Positions 51,449 through 61,840 are shown, numbered from the stretch's first letter. The stretch is 64,000 bases of DNA from Bacillus bingmayongensis (GCF_000299035.1 NZ_JH921520.1:124242-188241); one strand, 5' to 3'. Made by a program: numbers and translations. The notes: generated from the letters alone by a model not told the origin.

Positions 51449-54400
51449 ATGTTAGATTGGATGAAAAAGCTGTTTAACAAAGAGGAACATCAGGAAGAAA
51501 AAACAGCGATGAATAAAGAAGTACCGAAGAACACTGAAAGTAAGCCGAAAATTCCTCGTGTTAACCACTACACTGAAGCAAGAGAAGCACAAATGGCTAG
51601 TCGGAATTCAGGTGTGAAATGCCGCTTTCCGTTAATACCTGATGATGGATTTGATGAGGAGAACGTGGAAGAATCAACACATGTTGAGCAGCAGCCTCTG
51701 CCAAGAGTAACGCAGATGGAGAGACGCAGGCCAAGCTATGTAGAAAAAAAACCAGCTCATACATTTGTCCCTCAACAAATTGAACGAGAAATTGAGCCAG
51801 AGCCTTTCATGTCAAAAAAATCTGTGCCAGCACAAGAAAGCAATCGAAGACCATTTCGCCCAACAGAAATGATTTCGCCTATCTTTGGATATAAACGTCC
51901 GTCTGTGGAGAAACAAGAAGTTAAGGTAGAAGAAAAAGGGCGGGAAGATCTTGAAATATCGGTTGAAGGAAAATCTGTCGTCGATGCTTGGCTAGAGAAA
52001 AAAGGATACTCCCTTGCGAATTTTTCAGATGAATCCTTTACTCCTTCTGAGAAGCAGGAGAAAGATCTAGATCATAATCAACAACAAGAAAGCAAAAAAG
52101 AGGAAAAGTCCGTTGTTGATCAGTGGTTAGAGAAAAATGGTTACGATTCCGAACGCTCACTTACTTCGTTAGAGGAGCAAGAAAAGGTAGATGTCACTTC
52201 AGACTCTCGTTCATTTGTAACTGATGGCTTGTTACATAAATCAGTTGGACAGGATAATAAGAAAGAAGAGCATACTGTTGAAACTGTACAGGTATTTGAG
52301 CAAGAACCAGATGTAGTGGTGTTATCAGAATATGATAACGGAGGAAATGAAGAATCTCTACAAGGTGAATTATTAGATTCTACTGTAGAGAACATGGATA
52401 TAACGTCAACGGAAGAAAATGAATATAAGAGAGAAATAGAAGAAGAACAGCTAGTGGAGAAAACTACTTTAGAAGAAAATGTTGTTGAAGTAGTGGAGGA
52501 AACAGCTGAAGAGGTTAAAGAAACAGCACTGGAAGTTGAAGCGGTGGAAGAAGCTGAAGAAACTGAAGAAACAACACTGGAAGTTGAATCAGTGGAAGAA
52601 GCTGAAGAAACAACACTGGAAGTTGAATCAGTGGAAGAAGCTGAAGAAACAACGCTGGAAGTTGAAGCGGTGGAAGAAGCTGAAGAAATACCAGTTGCCG
52701 AAGTAGCCGAAACATTTGAAGAAGTAAATGTTGTTGAAACAACGAAAGAGTCTGCAGAAGGAACGGCTCAAGTAGTAGTTGAAAAAACGGCAGAGCAAGA
52801 GAATTTTGTTTCTAAAACAGAAAAAGTTGTTTCAGGAACATCTTCAGCAGCAGACGAGCATACGAAAGAATCAGTTCAAAACTTTGCAAATGTATTAATC
52901 GAAGAGGCAGAAGAAAAGCAAGAAGTTGCTTTGGAACAGCCTGTTAAGCAAAAAGAAGAACCGAAGCGTGAGAAAAAGCGTCATGTGCCGTTTAATGTTG
53001 TGATGTTAAAACAAGATAGAAGAAAATTGATGGAGAGGCATGCGGTTAGAATGCAAACACCGCAAGCTCCTGTAAAACAAGCTGAAGAAACACCGAAAGT
53101 GAACGAGCAGCCTGTACAACAAGTGAAAGAAGCACCACAAGAAAAAGGGCAAACAGCACAGCAAGTTGTAGTGGAAACTCGAGAAGAAGAGAGACCAGTA
53201 GAGCAAGTTGTAGTGGAAACTCGAGAAGAAGAGAGAGCAGCACAGCAAGTTGTAGTGGAAACTCGAGAAGAAGAGAGACCAGTAGAGCGAGTTGTAGTGG
53301 AAACTCGAGAAGAAGAGAGACCAGTAGAGCGAGTTGTAGTGGAAACTCGAGAAGAAGAGAGACCAGTAGAGCGAGTTGTAGTGGAAACTCGAGAAGAAGA
53401 GAGACCAGTAGAGCGAGTTGTAGTGGAAACTCGAGAAGAAGAGAGACCAGTAGAGCGAGTTGTAGTGGAAACTCGAGAAGAAGAGAGACCAGTAGAGCGA
53501 GTTGTAGTGGAAACTCGAGAAGAAGAGAGACCAGTAGAGCGAGTTGTAGTGGAAACTCGAGAAGAAGAGAGACCAGTAGAGCGAGTTGTAGTGGAAACTC
53601 GAGAAGAAGAGAGACCAGTAGAGCGAGTTGTAGTGGAAACTCGAGAAGAAGAGAGACCAGTAGAGCGAGTTGTAGTGGAAACTCGAGAAGAAGAGAGACC
53701 AGTAGAGCGAGTTGTAGTGGAAACTCGAGAAGAAGAGAGACCAGTAGAGCGAGTTGTAGTGGAAACTCGAGAAGAAGAGAGACCAGTAGAGCGAGTTGTA
53801 GTGGAAACTCGAGAAGAAGAGAGACCAGTAGAGCGAGTTGTAGTGGAAACTCGAGAAGAAGAGAGACCAGTAGAGCGAGTTGTAGTGGAAACTCAAGTAA
53901 CAGAGAAGCCAGTACAGCAAATAGAAGTAAAAGTACCTGTTGCAAATGAAGGGGTACAAGAAAAAGCATACGTTGTAGCCAAAAGAGAGAATGATATGCG
54001 TAACGTACTGCAAACACCGCCTGAATATGCTATGCCACCATTAACATTGTTGACAATCCCGAGTCAGACATCATTTGATAATACAAGCTGGTTAGAGGAA
54101 CAGAAAGAATTATTAGATACAACATTTGATAATTTCCATGTTGGGGCTCATGTTATCAATGTTTCACAAGGACCGGCTGTAACTCGTTTTGAAGTACAAC
54201 CTGATCCAGGTGTGAAGGTAAATAAAATTACAAACTTAAGCGATGATATTAAGCTGAGTTTAGCTGCAAAAGATATTCGAATTGAAGCACCAATTCCAGG
54301 GAAAAGCGCCATCGGAATTGAGGTTCCGAATAAAGAGAGTAAGCCGGTATTTCTAAGGGAGATCTTGAGAAGTCCTGTGTTCACGAAGAGTGAATCACCG

Positions 54401-55444
54401 CTTACAGTTGCGCTTGGACTTGATATTTCTGGAGAACCAATTGTAACGGATATCAGGAAGATGCCACATGGACTGATCGCTGGCGCGACTGGTTCAGGGA
54501 AAAGTGTGTGCATTAACGCGATTTTAACGAGCATTTTATATAAAGCAAAACCGCATGAAGTGAAGCTGATGTTGATTGACCCGAAAATGGTTGAGCTTGC
54601 ACCATATAATTCTGTTCCGCATCTTGTTGCACCTGTTATTACAGATGTGAAAGCAGCTACAGCAGCGTTAAAATGGGCTGTAGAAGAGATGGAACGCCGT
54701 TATGAATTGTTCGCGCATGCTGGTGCACGTGATTTAAATCGTTATAATACAATTGTGAGCGGGCAGGAAGTTCCAGGTGAGACATTGCCATATATCGTCA
54801 TTGTAATTGATGAGTTAGCTGATTTAATGATGGTTGCTCCCGGTGATGTTGAGGAAGCAATTTGCCGTATTGCTCAAAAGGCACGTGCTTGTGGTATCCA
54901 TCTATTAGTCGCAACGCAGCGTCCATCTGTAGATGTTATTACAGGATTAATTAAATCTAATATTCCAACGCGTATTGCGTTTACAGTATCCTCTCAAGTC
55001 GATTCACGTACAATCATTGACATTGGAGGAGCAGAAAAATTACTTGGCCGCGGTGATATGCTATTTTTAGGAAACGGTACGTCAAAAGCGGTTCGTGTGC
55101 AAGGTGTATACGTATCGGATGATGAAATTGAAAAAACAGTTGAACATGTGAAAAAGCAAATGAAACCGAACTATTTATTTAAGCAAGAAGATTTATTGGC
55201 GAAAACAGAGCAACATGAAGCCGAAGATGAACTGTTTTTTGATGCATGTCAATTTGTTGTAGAACAAGGGGGAGCGTCCACATCTTCTGTACAGAGAAAA
55301 TTCCGCATCGGTTATAATCGTGCGGCACGTCTTATTGAAGAGATGGAAGCACAAGGAATTATTTCTGAAGCACGGGGAACAAAACCGAGGGATGTCCTTA
55401 TTTCAGAGGATGAGTTTGCTGCTATGCAGGAAACGAATGTATAG
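51449..55444 (+). CDS. sftA: Soluble FtsK-like DNA translocase SftA with long repeat-rich N terminus
   Basis: 1331 residues from the ATG at 51449 (AAAGAGTGG upstream). No membrane segments at the N terminus, which separates SftA from SpoIIIE. Residues 1-570 are acidic and low-complexity, with [13 protein letters not shown] repeats (about 365-415); 573-815 is a 14-residue tandem array; the motor starts about 880. Walker [11 protein letters not shown] is near 1011, Walker [13 protein letters not shown] near 1114, and the last 65 residues form the gamma winged helix that reads polar DNA sequences. SftA moves chromosomal DNA away from the closing septum. The long linker may reach to FtsZ at the septum. 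Its length is unusual; B. subtilis SftA is about 950 residues. Confidence 0.93.
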   Translation: MLDWMKKLFNKEEHQEEKTAMNKEVPKNTESKPKIPRVNHYTEAREAQMASRNSGVKCRFPLIPDDGFDEENVEESTHVEQQPLPRVTQMERRRPSYVEKKPAHTFVPQQIEREIEPEPFMSKKSVPAQESNRRPFRPTEMISPIFGYKRPSVEKQEVKVEEKGREDLEISVEGKSVVDAWLEKKGYSLANFSDESFTPSEKQEKDLDHNQQQESKKEEKSVVDQWLEKNGYDSERSLTSLEEQEKVDVTSDSRSFVTDGLLHKSVGQDNKKEEHTVETVQVFEQEPDVVVLSEYDNGGNEESLQGELLDSTVENMDITSTEENEYKREIEEEQLVEKTTLEENVVEVVEETAEEVKETALEVEAVEEAEETEETTLEVESVEEAEETTLEVESVEEAEETTLEVEAVEEAEEIPVAEVAETFEEVNVVETTKESAEGTAQVVVEKTAEQENFVSKTEKVVSGTSSAADEHTKESVQNFANVLIEEAEEKQEVALEQPVKQKEEPKREKKRHVPFNVVMLKQDRRKLMERHAVRMQTPQAPVKQAEETPKVNEQPVQQVKEAPQEKGQTAQQVVVETREEERPVEQVVVETREEERAAQQVVVETREEERPVERVVVETREEERPVERVVVETREEERPVERVVVETREEERPVERVVVETREEERPVERVVVETREEERPVERVVVETREEERPVERVVVETREEERPVERVVVETREEERPVERVVVETREEERPVERVVVETREEERPVERVVVETREEERPVERVVVETREEERPVERVVVETREEERPVERVVVETREEERPVERVVVETQVTEKPVQQIEVKVPVANEGVQEKAYVVAKRENDMRNVLQTPPEYAMPPLTLLTIPSQTSFDNTSWLEEQKELLDTTFDNFHVGAHVINVSQGPAVTRFEVQPDPGVKVNKITNLSDDIKLSLAAKDIRIEAPIPGKSAIGIEVPNKESKPVFLREILRSPVFTKSESPLTVALGLDISGEPIVTDIRKMPHGLIAGATGSGKSVCINAILTSILYKAKPHEVKLMLIDPKMVELAPYNSVPHLVAPVITDVKAATAALKWAVEEMERRYELFAHAGARDLNRYNTIVSGQEVPGETLPYIVIVIDELADLMMVAPGDVEEAICRIAQKARACGIHLLVATQRPSVDVITGLIKSNIPTRIAFTVSSQVDSRTIIDIGGAEKLLGRGDMLFLGNGTSKAVRVQGVYVSDDEIEKTVEHVKKQMKPNYLFKQEDLLAKTEQHEAEDELFFDACQFVVEQGGASTSSVQRKFRIGYNRAARLIEEMEAQGIISEARGTKPRDVLISEDEFAAMQETNV
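53165..53893 (+). repeat. 17-unit, 42-bp tandem repeat inside sftA
   Basis: GTTGTAGTGGAAACTCGAGA recurs exactly every 42 bp from 53165; the last, changed copy begins at 53879. Units from the third on are virtually identical, coding [14 protein letters not shown]; the first three have Gln or Ala variants. The identity at DNA level suggests recent expansion. Confidence 0.95.
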
Positions 55445-55504
55445 GAAGCGGTTTTGCTGTATACTAAGAGAAAATGTTGGATAGTAAAGTAGGGAGTAAA
55501 CGAC

Positions 55505-56623
55505 ATGAAAGAAATTGAATTAAAATTAAAAGGTGAAATCAATCGACTAACAAATAAAACATTTAAATTTGATGAACGAGTTGGGGAAGGCTGGTTCTCT
55601 GCCGTTTACTTTTTAAAAACTCGTGACATTATTCAAGAATTTCGCCCAAAAAGTGTTGTGACAATGCAATTTTTCCAAAAAGAACATGCGGTACTTTGTG
55701 GAACAGATGAAGTATTAGCATTGTTACAAACATTCGCTACACATCCTGAAGAACTTGAAATTCATTCTTTAAAGGATGGGGACAATATTAATCCATTTGA
55801 AACAGTTTTAACAATTACGGGGCCTTATGAATATTTCGGGTTTTTAGAAGGTGTAATCGATGGGATCTTAGCTCGTCGTACATCTGTTGCAACAAATGTA
55901 TATAACGTTGTACAAGCTGCTCGTAGCGGTGAAAAAGCAAAACCTGTTATTTTCATGGGAGACCGTGATGATCATTATACACAGCAAGCTGGTGATGGGT
56001 ATGCTGCGTATATCGGTGGCATGAGTGCACAAGCAACGCATGCAATGAATGAATGGTGGGGCAAGAGTGGAATGGGGACAATGCCTCATGCATTAATTCA
56101 AATGTTTAATGGTGATGTTGTAGAAGCTGCGAAAGCATACTACAAAAAGTTTCCAGAGGATGATCTCGTTGTACTGATTGACTATAACAATGATGTTATT
56201 ACAGATGGGCTTCGCGTTGCACGCGAATTTGGTCCAGAATTAAAAGGTGTACGTATTGATACATCACGTACAATGATTGATCAATATTTCATTCGTCATC
56301 CAGAAGTACTTGGAACGTTTGACCCACGTGGTGTCAATCCATCACTTGTTTTCGCTCTTCGTAAAGCGCTCGATGAGGAAGGATTTGAGCACGTAGATAT
56401 TGTTGTCACTGGTGGGTTTGATGAAAAACGTATTCGTGAATTTGAAGCGCAAAATGTTCCTGTAGATCTATACGGGGTAGGAAGCAGTTTATTAAAAATG
56501 AACATTGGTTTTACAGGTGATAATGTAGAATTAAATGGAAAACCAGAAGCGAAGGCTGGACGTAAATATCGTCCAAACCCACGTTTAGAGCGTGTTCAAT
56601 TAGAAAAAAGAGAAGATATGTAG
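55505..56623 (+). CDS. Nicotinate phosphoribosyltransferase
   Basis: 372 residues; GGGAG upstream. The sequence has VYFLKTRDII, the NAPRTase-like ARRTSVATNVYNV stretch (about 121-133), FMGDRDDHYTQQAGDGYAAY and a phosphate-binding VVTGGFDEKRI (about 300-310) with YGVGSSLL. It makes nicotinate mononucleotide from nicotinate and PRPP for NAD salvage. The short form differs from the classical PncB of about 490 residues, so the symbol is left blank. Strong terminator follows. Confidence 0.85.
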   Translation: MKEIELKLKGEINRLTNKTFKFDERVGEGWFSAVYFLKTRDIIQEFRPKSVVTMQFFQKEHAVLCGTDEVLALLQTFATHPEELEIHSLKDGDNINPFETVLTITGPYEYFGFLEGVIDGILARRTSVATNVYNVVQAARSGEKAKPVIFMGDRDDHYTQQAGDGYAAYIGGMSAQATHAMNEWWGKSGMGTMPHALIQMFNGDVVEAAKAYYKKFPEDDLVVLIDYNNDVITDGLRVAREFGPELKGVRIDTSRTMIDQYFIRHPEVLGTFDPRGVNPSLVFALRKALDEEGFEHVDIVVTGGFDEKRIREFEAQNVPVDLYGVGSSLLKMNIGFTGDNVELNGKPEAKAGRKYRPNPRLERVQLEKREDM

Positions 56624-56625
56624 GA

Positions 56626-56669
56626 AACAGAAAAACTGATAGGGAATTGACCCTATCAGTTTTTCTGTT
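56626..56669 (+). terminator. Terminator of the nicotinate phosphoribosyltransferase gene
   Basis: Perfect 19-bp stem (56626-56644 with 56651-56669), core AAAAACTGATAGGG / CCCTATCAGTTTTT. Confidence 0.95.
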
Positions 56670-56721
56670 ATCATAGTATAACGGATTGTTTTTTGCTATA
56701 ATGGTTTTGTTATGGACATAA

Positions 56722-56832
56722 AAGAAGTACGTACGTGTTTATCCTGATTGGCGAGAGCTGATGAAAGTTCCGCTGTATCGGAAATGTATGATGATTACCA
56801 AAATAAGAAAAGATTCATATACTGTCTTATAG
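56722..56832 (+). other. Short open frame without a start, possible gene remnant
   Basis: 36 codons read KKYVRVYPDWRELMKVPL, then YRKCMMITKIRKDSYTVL and a stop, just after an in-frame stop. The composition looks protein-like, but there is no start codon with a binding site. It may be the end of a decayed small gene, or chance. The rest of the interval to murC holds only the murC leader. Confidence 0.3.
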
Positions 56833-56874
56833 ATAGGCCGTTGTATTAGTTCGAAATGTTGGAGGTTCTTTAAG

Positions 56875-58185
56875 ATGACAGTTTACCATTTTGTAGGAAT
56901 TAAAGGAACAGGAATGAGTTCATTAGCACAAATTCTTCATGACATGAAGCATACTGTTCAAGGTTCTGATTTTGAAAAGCGTTTCTTTACACAAACAGCA
57001 TTGGAAAAGCGTGGTATCTCCATCCTTCCTTTTGATAAAAACAATGTAAAAGAAGGACAAGTGATTATCGCAGGAAATGCGTTCCCTGATACGCATGAAG
57101 AGATTGTAGCAGCGAAAGAGTTAAATATCCCAGTACACCGTTATCATCACTTTTTAGGGGATCTTATGAGTAAGTATACAAGTGTTGCTGTCACAGGTGC
57201 ACATGGAAAAACATCAACAACTGGTTTGTTAGCCCATGTAATGCAAGGTGCACACCCAACGTCTTACCTTATTGGAGATGGAACAGGGCATGGGGTAGAA
57301 AATAGTAAGTATTTTGTGTTTGAGGCATGTGAGTATCGTCGTCATTTCTTGTCTTACTATCCAGACTATGCAATTATGACAAATATTGATTTTGACCATC
57401 CAGATTATTTTACAGATATTAATGATGTATTTAGTGCATTTCAAGAGATGGCACTTCAAGTGAAAAAAGGAATTATTGCATGTGGTGATGATGAAGAACT
57501 TCAAAAAATTCAAGCGAAAGTACCTGTTATTTTCTATGGATTTGGTGAAGATAACGATTTCCAAGCTCGTAACATTCAAAAGAGAACAGATGGCACTGTA
57601 TTTGATGTATTCGTTCGTAATACGTATTATGAAACGTTCAAAATTACAGGATACGGCAATCATAGCGTATTAAATGCATTAGCAGTTATTGCACTTTGCC
57701 ATTATGAAAATGTTGATGTAGAAGCAGTAAAACATCAATTAACAACGTTTGGAGGCGTAAAACGTCGCTTTAATGAAAAACCGATGGGAGAGCAGGTCAT
57801 CATCGATGATTATGCACACCATCCGACAGAAATTAATGCAACGATTGAAGCGGCTCGTCAAAAGCATCCAGATCGTGAAATTGTCGCTGTATTCCAGCCT
57901 CATACATTCTCACGTACGGAAAAATTCTTAGATGAGTTTGCGGAAAGCCTAAGCAAGGCTGATCAGGTATACCTATGTGATATTTTCGGATCAGCACGTG
58001 AAAACAAAGGTGACTTAACGATTCAAGACTTGCAACAACGCATTGATGGTGCAGAATTGATTACAGATACAACAACGGATGTATTAAAGAAACATAAAAC
58101 TGGCGTTCTTATTTTCATGGGTGCAGGTGACATCCAAAAATTCGAAGCAGCTTACGTAAAAGAAGTGCAAGTTGCGGAGAAGTAA
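56875..58185 (+). CDS. murC: UDP-N-acetylmuramate--L-alanine ligase
   Basis: 436 residues; TGGAGG upstream. N-terminal [11 protein letters not shown] (about 9-19, UDP-sugar domain), ATP P-loop [11 protein letters not shown] (about 107-117), [21 protein letters not shown] (about 163-172), and C-terminal [13 protein letters not shown] (about 306-318) define the Mur ligase. Adds L-Ala to UDP-MurNAc in the cytoplasm. Position after sftA is conserved with B. subtilis. Confidence 0.97.
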   Translation: MTVYHFVGIKGTGMSSLAQILHDMKHTVQGSDFEKRFFTQTALEKRGISILPFDKNNVKEGQVIIAGNAFPDTHEEIVAAKELNIPVHRYHHFLGDLMSKYTSVAVTGAHGKTSTTGLLAHVMQGAHPTSYLIGDGTGHGVENSKYFVFEACEYRRHFLSYYPDYAIMTNIDFDHPDYFTDINDVFSAFQEMALQVKKGIIACGDDEELQKIQAKVPVIFYGFGEDNDFQARNIQKRTDGTVFDVFVRNTYYETFKITGYGNHSVLNALAVIALCHYENVDVEAVKHQLTTFGGVKRRFNEKPMGEQVIIDDYAHHPTEINATIEAARQKHPDREIVAVFQPHTFSRTEKFLDEFAESLSKADQVYLCDIFGSARENKGDLTIQDLQQRIDGAELITDTTTDVLKKHKTGVLIFMGAGDIQKFEAAYVKEVQVAEK

Positions 58186-58186
58186 T

Positions 58187-58228
58187 AAACAAAAAGACGT
58201 GCAGCGGTGGCTGTGCGTCTTTTTGTTT
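58187..58228 (+). terminator. Terminator of murC
   Basis: AAACAAAAAGACG / CGTCTTTTTGTTT with inner pairing; overlaps the end of the gene region. Confidence 0.93.
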
Positions 58229-58237
58229 GTTTCCGTA

Positions 58238-58264
58238 TCGAATCGCCGATATATTGATGGCGTA
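58238..58264 (+). repeat. Short intergenic motif, copy 2 (TCGAATCGCCGATATAT)
   Basis: Exact 17-mer at 58238-58254, ten bases past the murC terminator; CGCC can pair with GGCG at 58259-58262. Confidence 0.65.
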
Positions 58265-58360
58265 TGTTGTTTTTGTATTGCTGTTGCAATAAGAAAGCAT
58301 GAATATTTAACATTTTCCACCTTAAAATGTTAGAATAATAAGAAAAAAGGGGATGGAGAA

Positions 58361-58909
58361 ATGTTCACACTTCGCGTCGATGATGAAATCGAACTTCAAT
58401 TACTAGAAAAGCATCATAAAAAAGAGTTGTATCAATTAGTAGATCAGAACAGGGATCATTTAAAAAGATGGCTTCCGTGGGTAGATGGTACAAAATCAGC
58501 TGATGCATATGACGAAATTTTTCCGATGTGGCTGAAGAAATTTGCAGATGGAAGCGGTTTTGAAACTGGCATCCGTTATAAAGGAAAACTTGTTGGAATG
58601 GTAGGGATTCATGAAGTGAGCTGGGGAAAGAAAGCGACGAGTCTTGGATACTACCTGGCAGAAGATGCTGGCGGAAAAGGAATTATGACGCGAAGTGTGA
58701 AAGCGGTGCTTCGCTATGCATTTGAAGATTTGAAACTGAATAAAATTGAAATTCGTTGCGGTGTAGAAAATGAGAAGAGTCGTGCGATTCCAGAACGACT
58801 TGGCTTCAAGTTAGACGGTATTTTGCGAGATGAAGAATGGTTATATGACCATTTCCATGATCTTGCGGTGTATAGTTTACTAGCTTCAGAATGGAAGGAG
58901 ATTCGATGA
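58361..58909 (+). CDS. GNAT acetyltransferase, RimL/YdaF-like
   Basis: 182 residues; GGGGATGGAG upstream. Layout of the ribosomal-protein-serine acetyltransferase group: WLPWVDGT near residue 33, GMVGIHEVSWGKKATSLGYYLAEDAGGKGIMT (acetyl-CoA site, about 78-108, quoted in segments), LNKIEIRCGVENEKSRAIPERLGF (about 125-148) and DGILRDEEWLYD. It should acetylate an N terminus or amine; the target is unknown. The end overlaps the next gene as ATGA, so the two GNAT genes are coupled. Confidence 0.85.
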   Translation: MFTLRVDDEIELQLLEKHHKKELYQLVDQNRDHLKRWLPWVDGTKSADAYDEIFPMWLKKFADGSGFETGIRYKGKLVGMVGIHEVSWGKKATSLGYYLAEDAGGKGIMTRSVKAVLRYAFEDLKLNKIEIRCGVENEKSRAIPERLGFKLDGILRDEEWLYDHFHDLAVYSLLASEWKEIR

Positions 58910-59397
58910 GCGATACGATTTGTATTCAGACATATGAAAGCAAGTACCAATCGGAAGTAGTTGATTTAATCGTTCACATCCAGCAAAAAGAATATAACGT
59001 TTCAATTACAAAGGAAGAACAGCCAGACTTACTAGAGATTGAGCAGTTTTATCAAAGAGATAACGGCAATTTCTGGGTAGCAACGTATGAAGGGAAAGTA
59101 GTTGGGACGGTAGCCTTATTAGATATTGGAAATGAACAAGTAGCCTTAAGAAAAATGTTTGTCAAAAAAGAATTTCGGGGCAAGGTGTGGAATACCGCAA
59201 GCATGTTGCTGCAAACAGCTATCTCCTGGGCGGATGAAAAAGGATTAGAAGGAATTTATCTTGGTACAACGGTACAGTTTCTAGCGGCACATCGTTTCTA
59301 TGAGAAAAATGGATTTCAAAATATTAAGATGGAAGAGTTGCCGAAGAGTTTTCCGGTGCTTCAAGTAGATAAGAAATTTTATAGATATAACTTGTGA
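58906..59397 (+). CDS. GNAT-family N-acetyltransferase
   Basis: 163 residues from the ATG at 58906 (AAGGAG inside the previous gene). Acetyl-CoA motif region LRKMFVKKEFRGKVWNTASMLLQ (about 83-105; R-x-x-G-K-V in place of the usual Q/R-x-x-G-x-G/A) and the terminal AAHRFYEKNGFQNI (about 130-143). Substrate unknown. A small membrane-protein gene follows after 32 bp. Confidence 0.85.
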   Translation: MSDTICIQTYESKYQSEVVDLIVHIQQKEYNVSITKEEQPDLLEIEQFYQRDNGNFWVATYEGKVVGTVALLDIGNEQVALRKMFVKKEFRGKVWNTASMLLQTAISWADEKGLEGIYLGTTVQFLAAHRFYEKNGFQNIKMEELPKSFPVLQVDKKFYRYNL

Positions 59398-59429
59398 AAA
59401 TAGATGTCAAAGCATAACGGGGGCGAGTG

Positions 59430-59615
59430 ATGAAGCATATTAGGCTGTTATTTTGTTTTGAATTATTGATGGTACTGGTCGTTTGTGTAAGAGGGCATAT
59501 TCATTGGGGATGGCCGTTGTATTTGTCGATAGGAGTAGGCATTTTAGCAGTTGTACTTTTGTTTTATTATCATTTTCGTCAAACGCGAAGTAAAGAGCAG
59601 AAGGTGGAGAAATAA
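59430..59615 (+). CDS. Small two-pass membrane protein (61 aa), unknown
   Basis: Start at ATG 59430 after GGGGGCGAG; a GTG one codon earlier is possible. Two hydrophobic stretches (about residues 4-20 and 28-48) and a basic tail HFRQTRSKEQKVEK. No family recognised. It may be the third gene of the GNAT unit. Confidence 0.6.
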   Translation: MKHIRLLFCFELLMVLVVCVRGHIHWGWPLYLSIGVGILAVVLLFYYHFRQTRSKEQKVEK

Positions 59616-59617
59616 TA

Positions 59618-59650
59618 TCGATCGCTTCTCGTTATATATCGGCGATTCGA
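59618..59650 (-). repeat. Short intergenic motif, copy 3 (reverse)
   Basis: ATATATCGGCGATTCGA at 59634-59650 is the exact complement of copies 1 and 2. With TCGATCGC at 59618-59625 it can form a hairpin. As in copy 1, it lies between a plus-strand gene end and a two-way terminator. Confidence 0.7.
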
Positions 59651-59664
59651 CAAAATGCTACATC

Positions 59665-59700
59665 AAAAAAGAGCTCTCCTATCAAAGGAGGGCTCTTCTT
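59665..59700. terminator. Two-way terminator between convergent genes
   Basis: AAGAGCTCTCCT / AGGAGGGCTCTT (one G-T pair) with an A-run before and a short T-rich tail after. Confidence 0.85.
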
Positions 59701-59703
59701 CAC

Positions 59704-60819
59704 TTATTTTAAGTTCTCAGGATTTAAAGCTTCTAATTCAGGTACAATGAAGCGACCATCTTTACGGATTAATACGTCATCGAAGTAAATTTCACCACCG
59801 CCGTATTCAGGGCGTTGGATGCATACTAAATCCCAGTGGATGTTAGAATTGTTGCCGTTCCATGCATCGTCGTAAGCTTGTCCAGGTGTAAAGTGGAAGC
59901 TACCGTCGATTTTCTCATCAAATAGGATGTCACCCATTGGATGTAAGATGTATGGGTTTACGCCAATTGCGAATTCACCAACGTAGCGTGCACCTTCATC
60001 TGTATCAAAGATTTTGTTGATGCGTTCTGTATCGTTTGCAGTTGCTTCAACGATTTGACCGTTTTTAAATGTAAGCTGTACGTTTTCGAATGTATAGCCG
60101 TTATATGGTGATGGCGTGTTATAAGAAACTGTACCGTTAACAGAATCACGAACTGGTGCAGAGTATACTTCACCATCTGGAATGTTTAAATGACCAGAGC
60201 ATTTTATAGCTGGAATATCTTTAATAGAGAATGTTAAGTCAGTTCCAGGGCCAACAAGGCGAACTTTATCTGTTTTGTTCATCAGTTCAACAAGATTATC
60301 CATTGCTTTATCCATTTTACCGTAATCTAAGTTACATACTTCGAAGTAGAAGTCTTCAAATGCTTCTGTGCTCATTTTCGCAAGCTGTGCCATAGATGCA
60401 TTTGGATAGCGCAGAACAACCCAGCGAGTCTTTGGAACGCGGATGTCTCTATGTACTTTTTTACCAACTGTTTGACCGTGGATTTTCATACGTTCACTTG
60501 GAACGTCGGCTTGTTCGTTAATGTTATCGCCAGAGCGAAGACCGATATAAGCATCCATATCTTTCATTACGCTTGCTTCATACGCAGCGATTTGCTCAAA
60601 GTGCTCTTCAGTAGCGCCCATTAATAAAGAGCGATCTACTTGATGATCTTTCAATGAAACGAATGGGAAACCACCAGCTGCATATGCTTCTTTTACAAGT
60701 GCAGTTACAAGTTCTTTTTGCAGACCAAAGTTTTCAATCAATACTTTTTCGCCTTTTTGTAAGCGGATTGAATAGTTAATTAAATTGTGTGCTAACTTTT
60801 CAATACGTGGGTCTTTCAT
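59704..60819 (-). CDS. ampS: M29-family aminopeptidase
   Basis: 371 residues; GGGAGG upstream. The M29 (thermophilic aminopeptidase) family is clear: N-terminal LAHNLINYSIRLQKGEKVLIE, VGEFAIGVNP (metal Glu, about 263-272), FDEKIDGSFHFTPGQAYDD (about 283-301), and NIHWDLV near 315. A short form compared with 410-residue relatives. It removes N-terminal amino acids in the cytoplasm with a two-metal centre. Monocistronic. Confidence 0.9.
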   Translation of the reverse strand: MKDPRIEKLAHNLINYSIRLQKGEKVLIENFGLQKELVTALVKEAYAAGGFPFVSLKDHQVDRSLLMGATEEHFEQIAAYEASVMKDMDAYIGLRSGDNINEQADVPSERMKIHGQTVGKKVHRDIRVPKTRWVVLRYPNASMAQLAKMSTEAFEDFYFEVCNLDYGKMDKAMDNLVELMNKTDKVRLVGPGTDLTFSIKDIPAIKCSGHLNIPDGEVYSAPVRDSVNGTVSYNTPSPYNGYTFENVQLTFKNGQIVEATANDTERINKIFDTDEGARYVGEFAIGVNPYILHPMGDILFDEKIDGSFHFTPGQAYDDAWNGNNSNIHWDLVCIQRPEYGGGEIYFDDVLIRKDGRFIVPELEALNPENLK

Positions 60820-61006
60820 ATGTAAAGCCTCCCTACTAATTATGTATCCTTCTATATTGTAACCTACTTGCTGGTATTTGTTGAATGATTTATGTTAAAG
60901 TTGACGAATAAGTATGAAAATTAACGCCAGGCAGTAGGGGTTAGAACGAAACGGAAAATGATTGTATAATAGGGGAAAGTATGAAAAAGATAAAGGAAGT
61001 GATGAA

Positions 61007-61510
61007 ATGCAAGTTCTTTTATACGTAAGTGCAGCCATAATTGCAATTGCTTTTGCTATATTGGTGGTGTACACATGTAGAACGTTACTATCGGTTCAGA
61101 AGACGTTAGAAAACGTTGCAAGTACACTAGAAGGCTTAGAAAAGCAAATGCAAGGGATAAGCGTAGAGACAGAACAATTATTACATAAGACGAACGCATT
61201 AGCTGATGATATTCAACAGAAATCCCAGTCGTTAAATAAAGTAGTAGAAGGTGTAGATGGAATTGGAACGACAATTCATTCTTTAAATACGAAACTTCGT
61301 AATGTATCGGATTCTGTTACGAATGAAATTGAAAATAATGCAGACAAGGTTGCGCAAGTTGTACAATGGAGTAGCGTGGCAATTGAAGTGTATAATCATT
61401 TTCGTGCTACTAGACAAGAAAAAAAGCTAGAAAAAGCAGAGAAGAAGTTAGAGAAAGCGGAGAAGAAAGAGAAGCGCTCTAGACTTCCAATCCGTATGAG
61501 AGGTGAATAA
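61007..61510 (+). CDS. ytxG: DUF948 protein YtxG
   Basis: 167 residues from ATG at 61007 (AAAGGAAGTGA upstream); the open frame before it is not supported. One N-terminal membrane segment (about 3-23), then a long coiled coil (about 30-140) and a Lys/Glu-rich tail (LEKAEKKLEKAEKKEKRSR). It matches YtxG, a general-stress protein in B. subtilis. There ytxH lies between ytxG and ytxJ; here it is absent and ytxJ follows by one base. Confidence 0.9.
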   Translation: MQVLLYVSAAIIAIAFAILVVYTCRTLLSVQKTLENVASTLEGLEKQMQGISVETEQLLHKTNALADDIQQKSQSLNKVVEGVDGIGTTIHSLNTKLRNVSDSVTNEIENNADKVAQVVQWSSVAIEVYNHFRATRQEKKLEKAEKKLEKAEKKEKRSRLPIRMRGE

Positions 61511-61511
61511 A

Positions 61512-61838
61512 ATGAGTATGACTAAAATTGAAACAATAGAAGAATTTGAAGCGTTATTAGAAACAGGGGAACCATATACTCTTTTTAAACATAGTACAAC
61601 ATGTCCAATTAGCCAAGGAGCGTACGCGGAATTTGAGGCATATTGTCAAGATGTAAAAGAAGCGCCTGCTTATTATTTATACGTGCAAGATGCAAGAGAT
61701 GTATCGGATCGTATTGCAGAGCATTTTGGTATTAAACATGAGTCACCGCAAGTGCTATACATAAAAGATGGGGTAGCGGTATGGCATACATCCCATTGGA
61801 ATATTAAGAAGCAAACTTTAGAAGAGAATGTGAAGTAG
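61512..61838 (+). CDS. ytxJ: Monothiol bacilliredoxin-like protein YtxJ
   Basis: 108 residues from ATG at 61512 (GAGAGGTGA upstream). Thioredoxin-like fold with the single-Cys motif STTCPISQGAY (about 30-40) and cis-Pro in SPQVLYI. YtxJ belongs to the bacillithiol redox system and is proposed to remove bacillithiol from mixed disulfides. Second gene of the ytxG-ytxJ unit. Confidence 0.92.
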   Translation: MSMTKIETIEEFEALLETGEPYTLFKHSTTCPISQGAYAEFEAYCQDVKEAPAYYLYVQDARDVSDRIAEHFGIKHESPQVLYIKDGVAVWHTSHWNIKKQTLEENVK

Positions 61839-61840
61839 GA

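Noticed and set aside
53165-53893. CRISPR-like regular array
   Set aside because: The units are contiguous with no unique spacers and keep the reading frame of SftA; it is a coding tandem repeat.
53006-54017. Two long minus-strand open frames (over 320 codons) opposite the sftA repeat
   Set aside because: They exist only because the 42-bp repeat is open in every frame; they are themselves perfect repeats with no binding site and lie within a clear FtsK-type gene.
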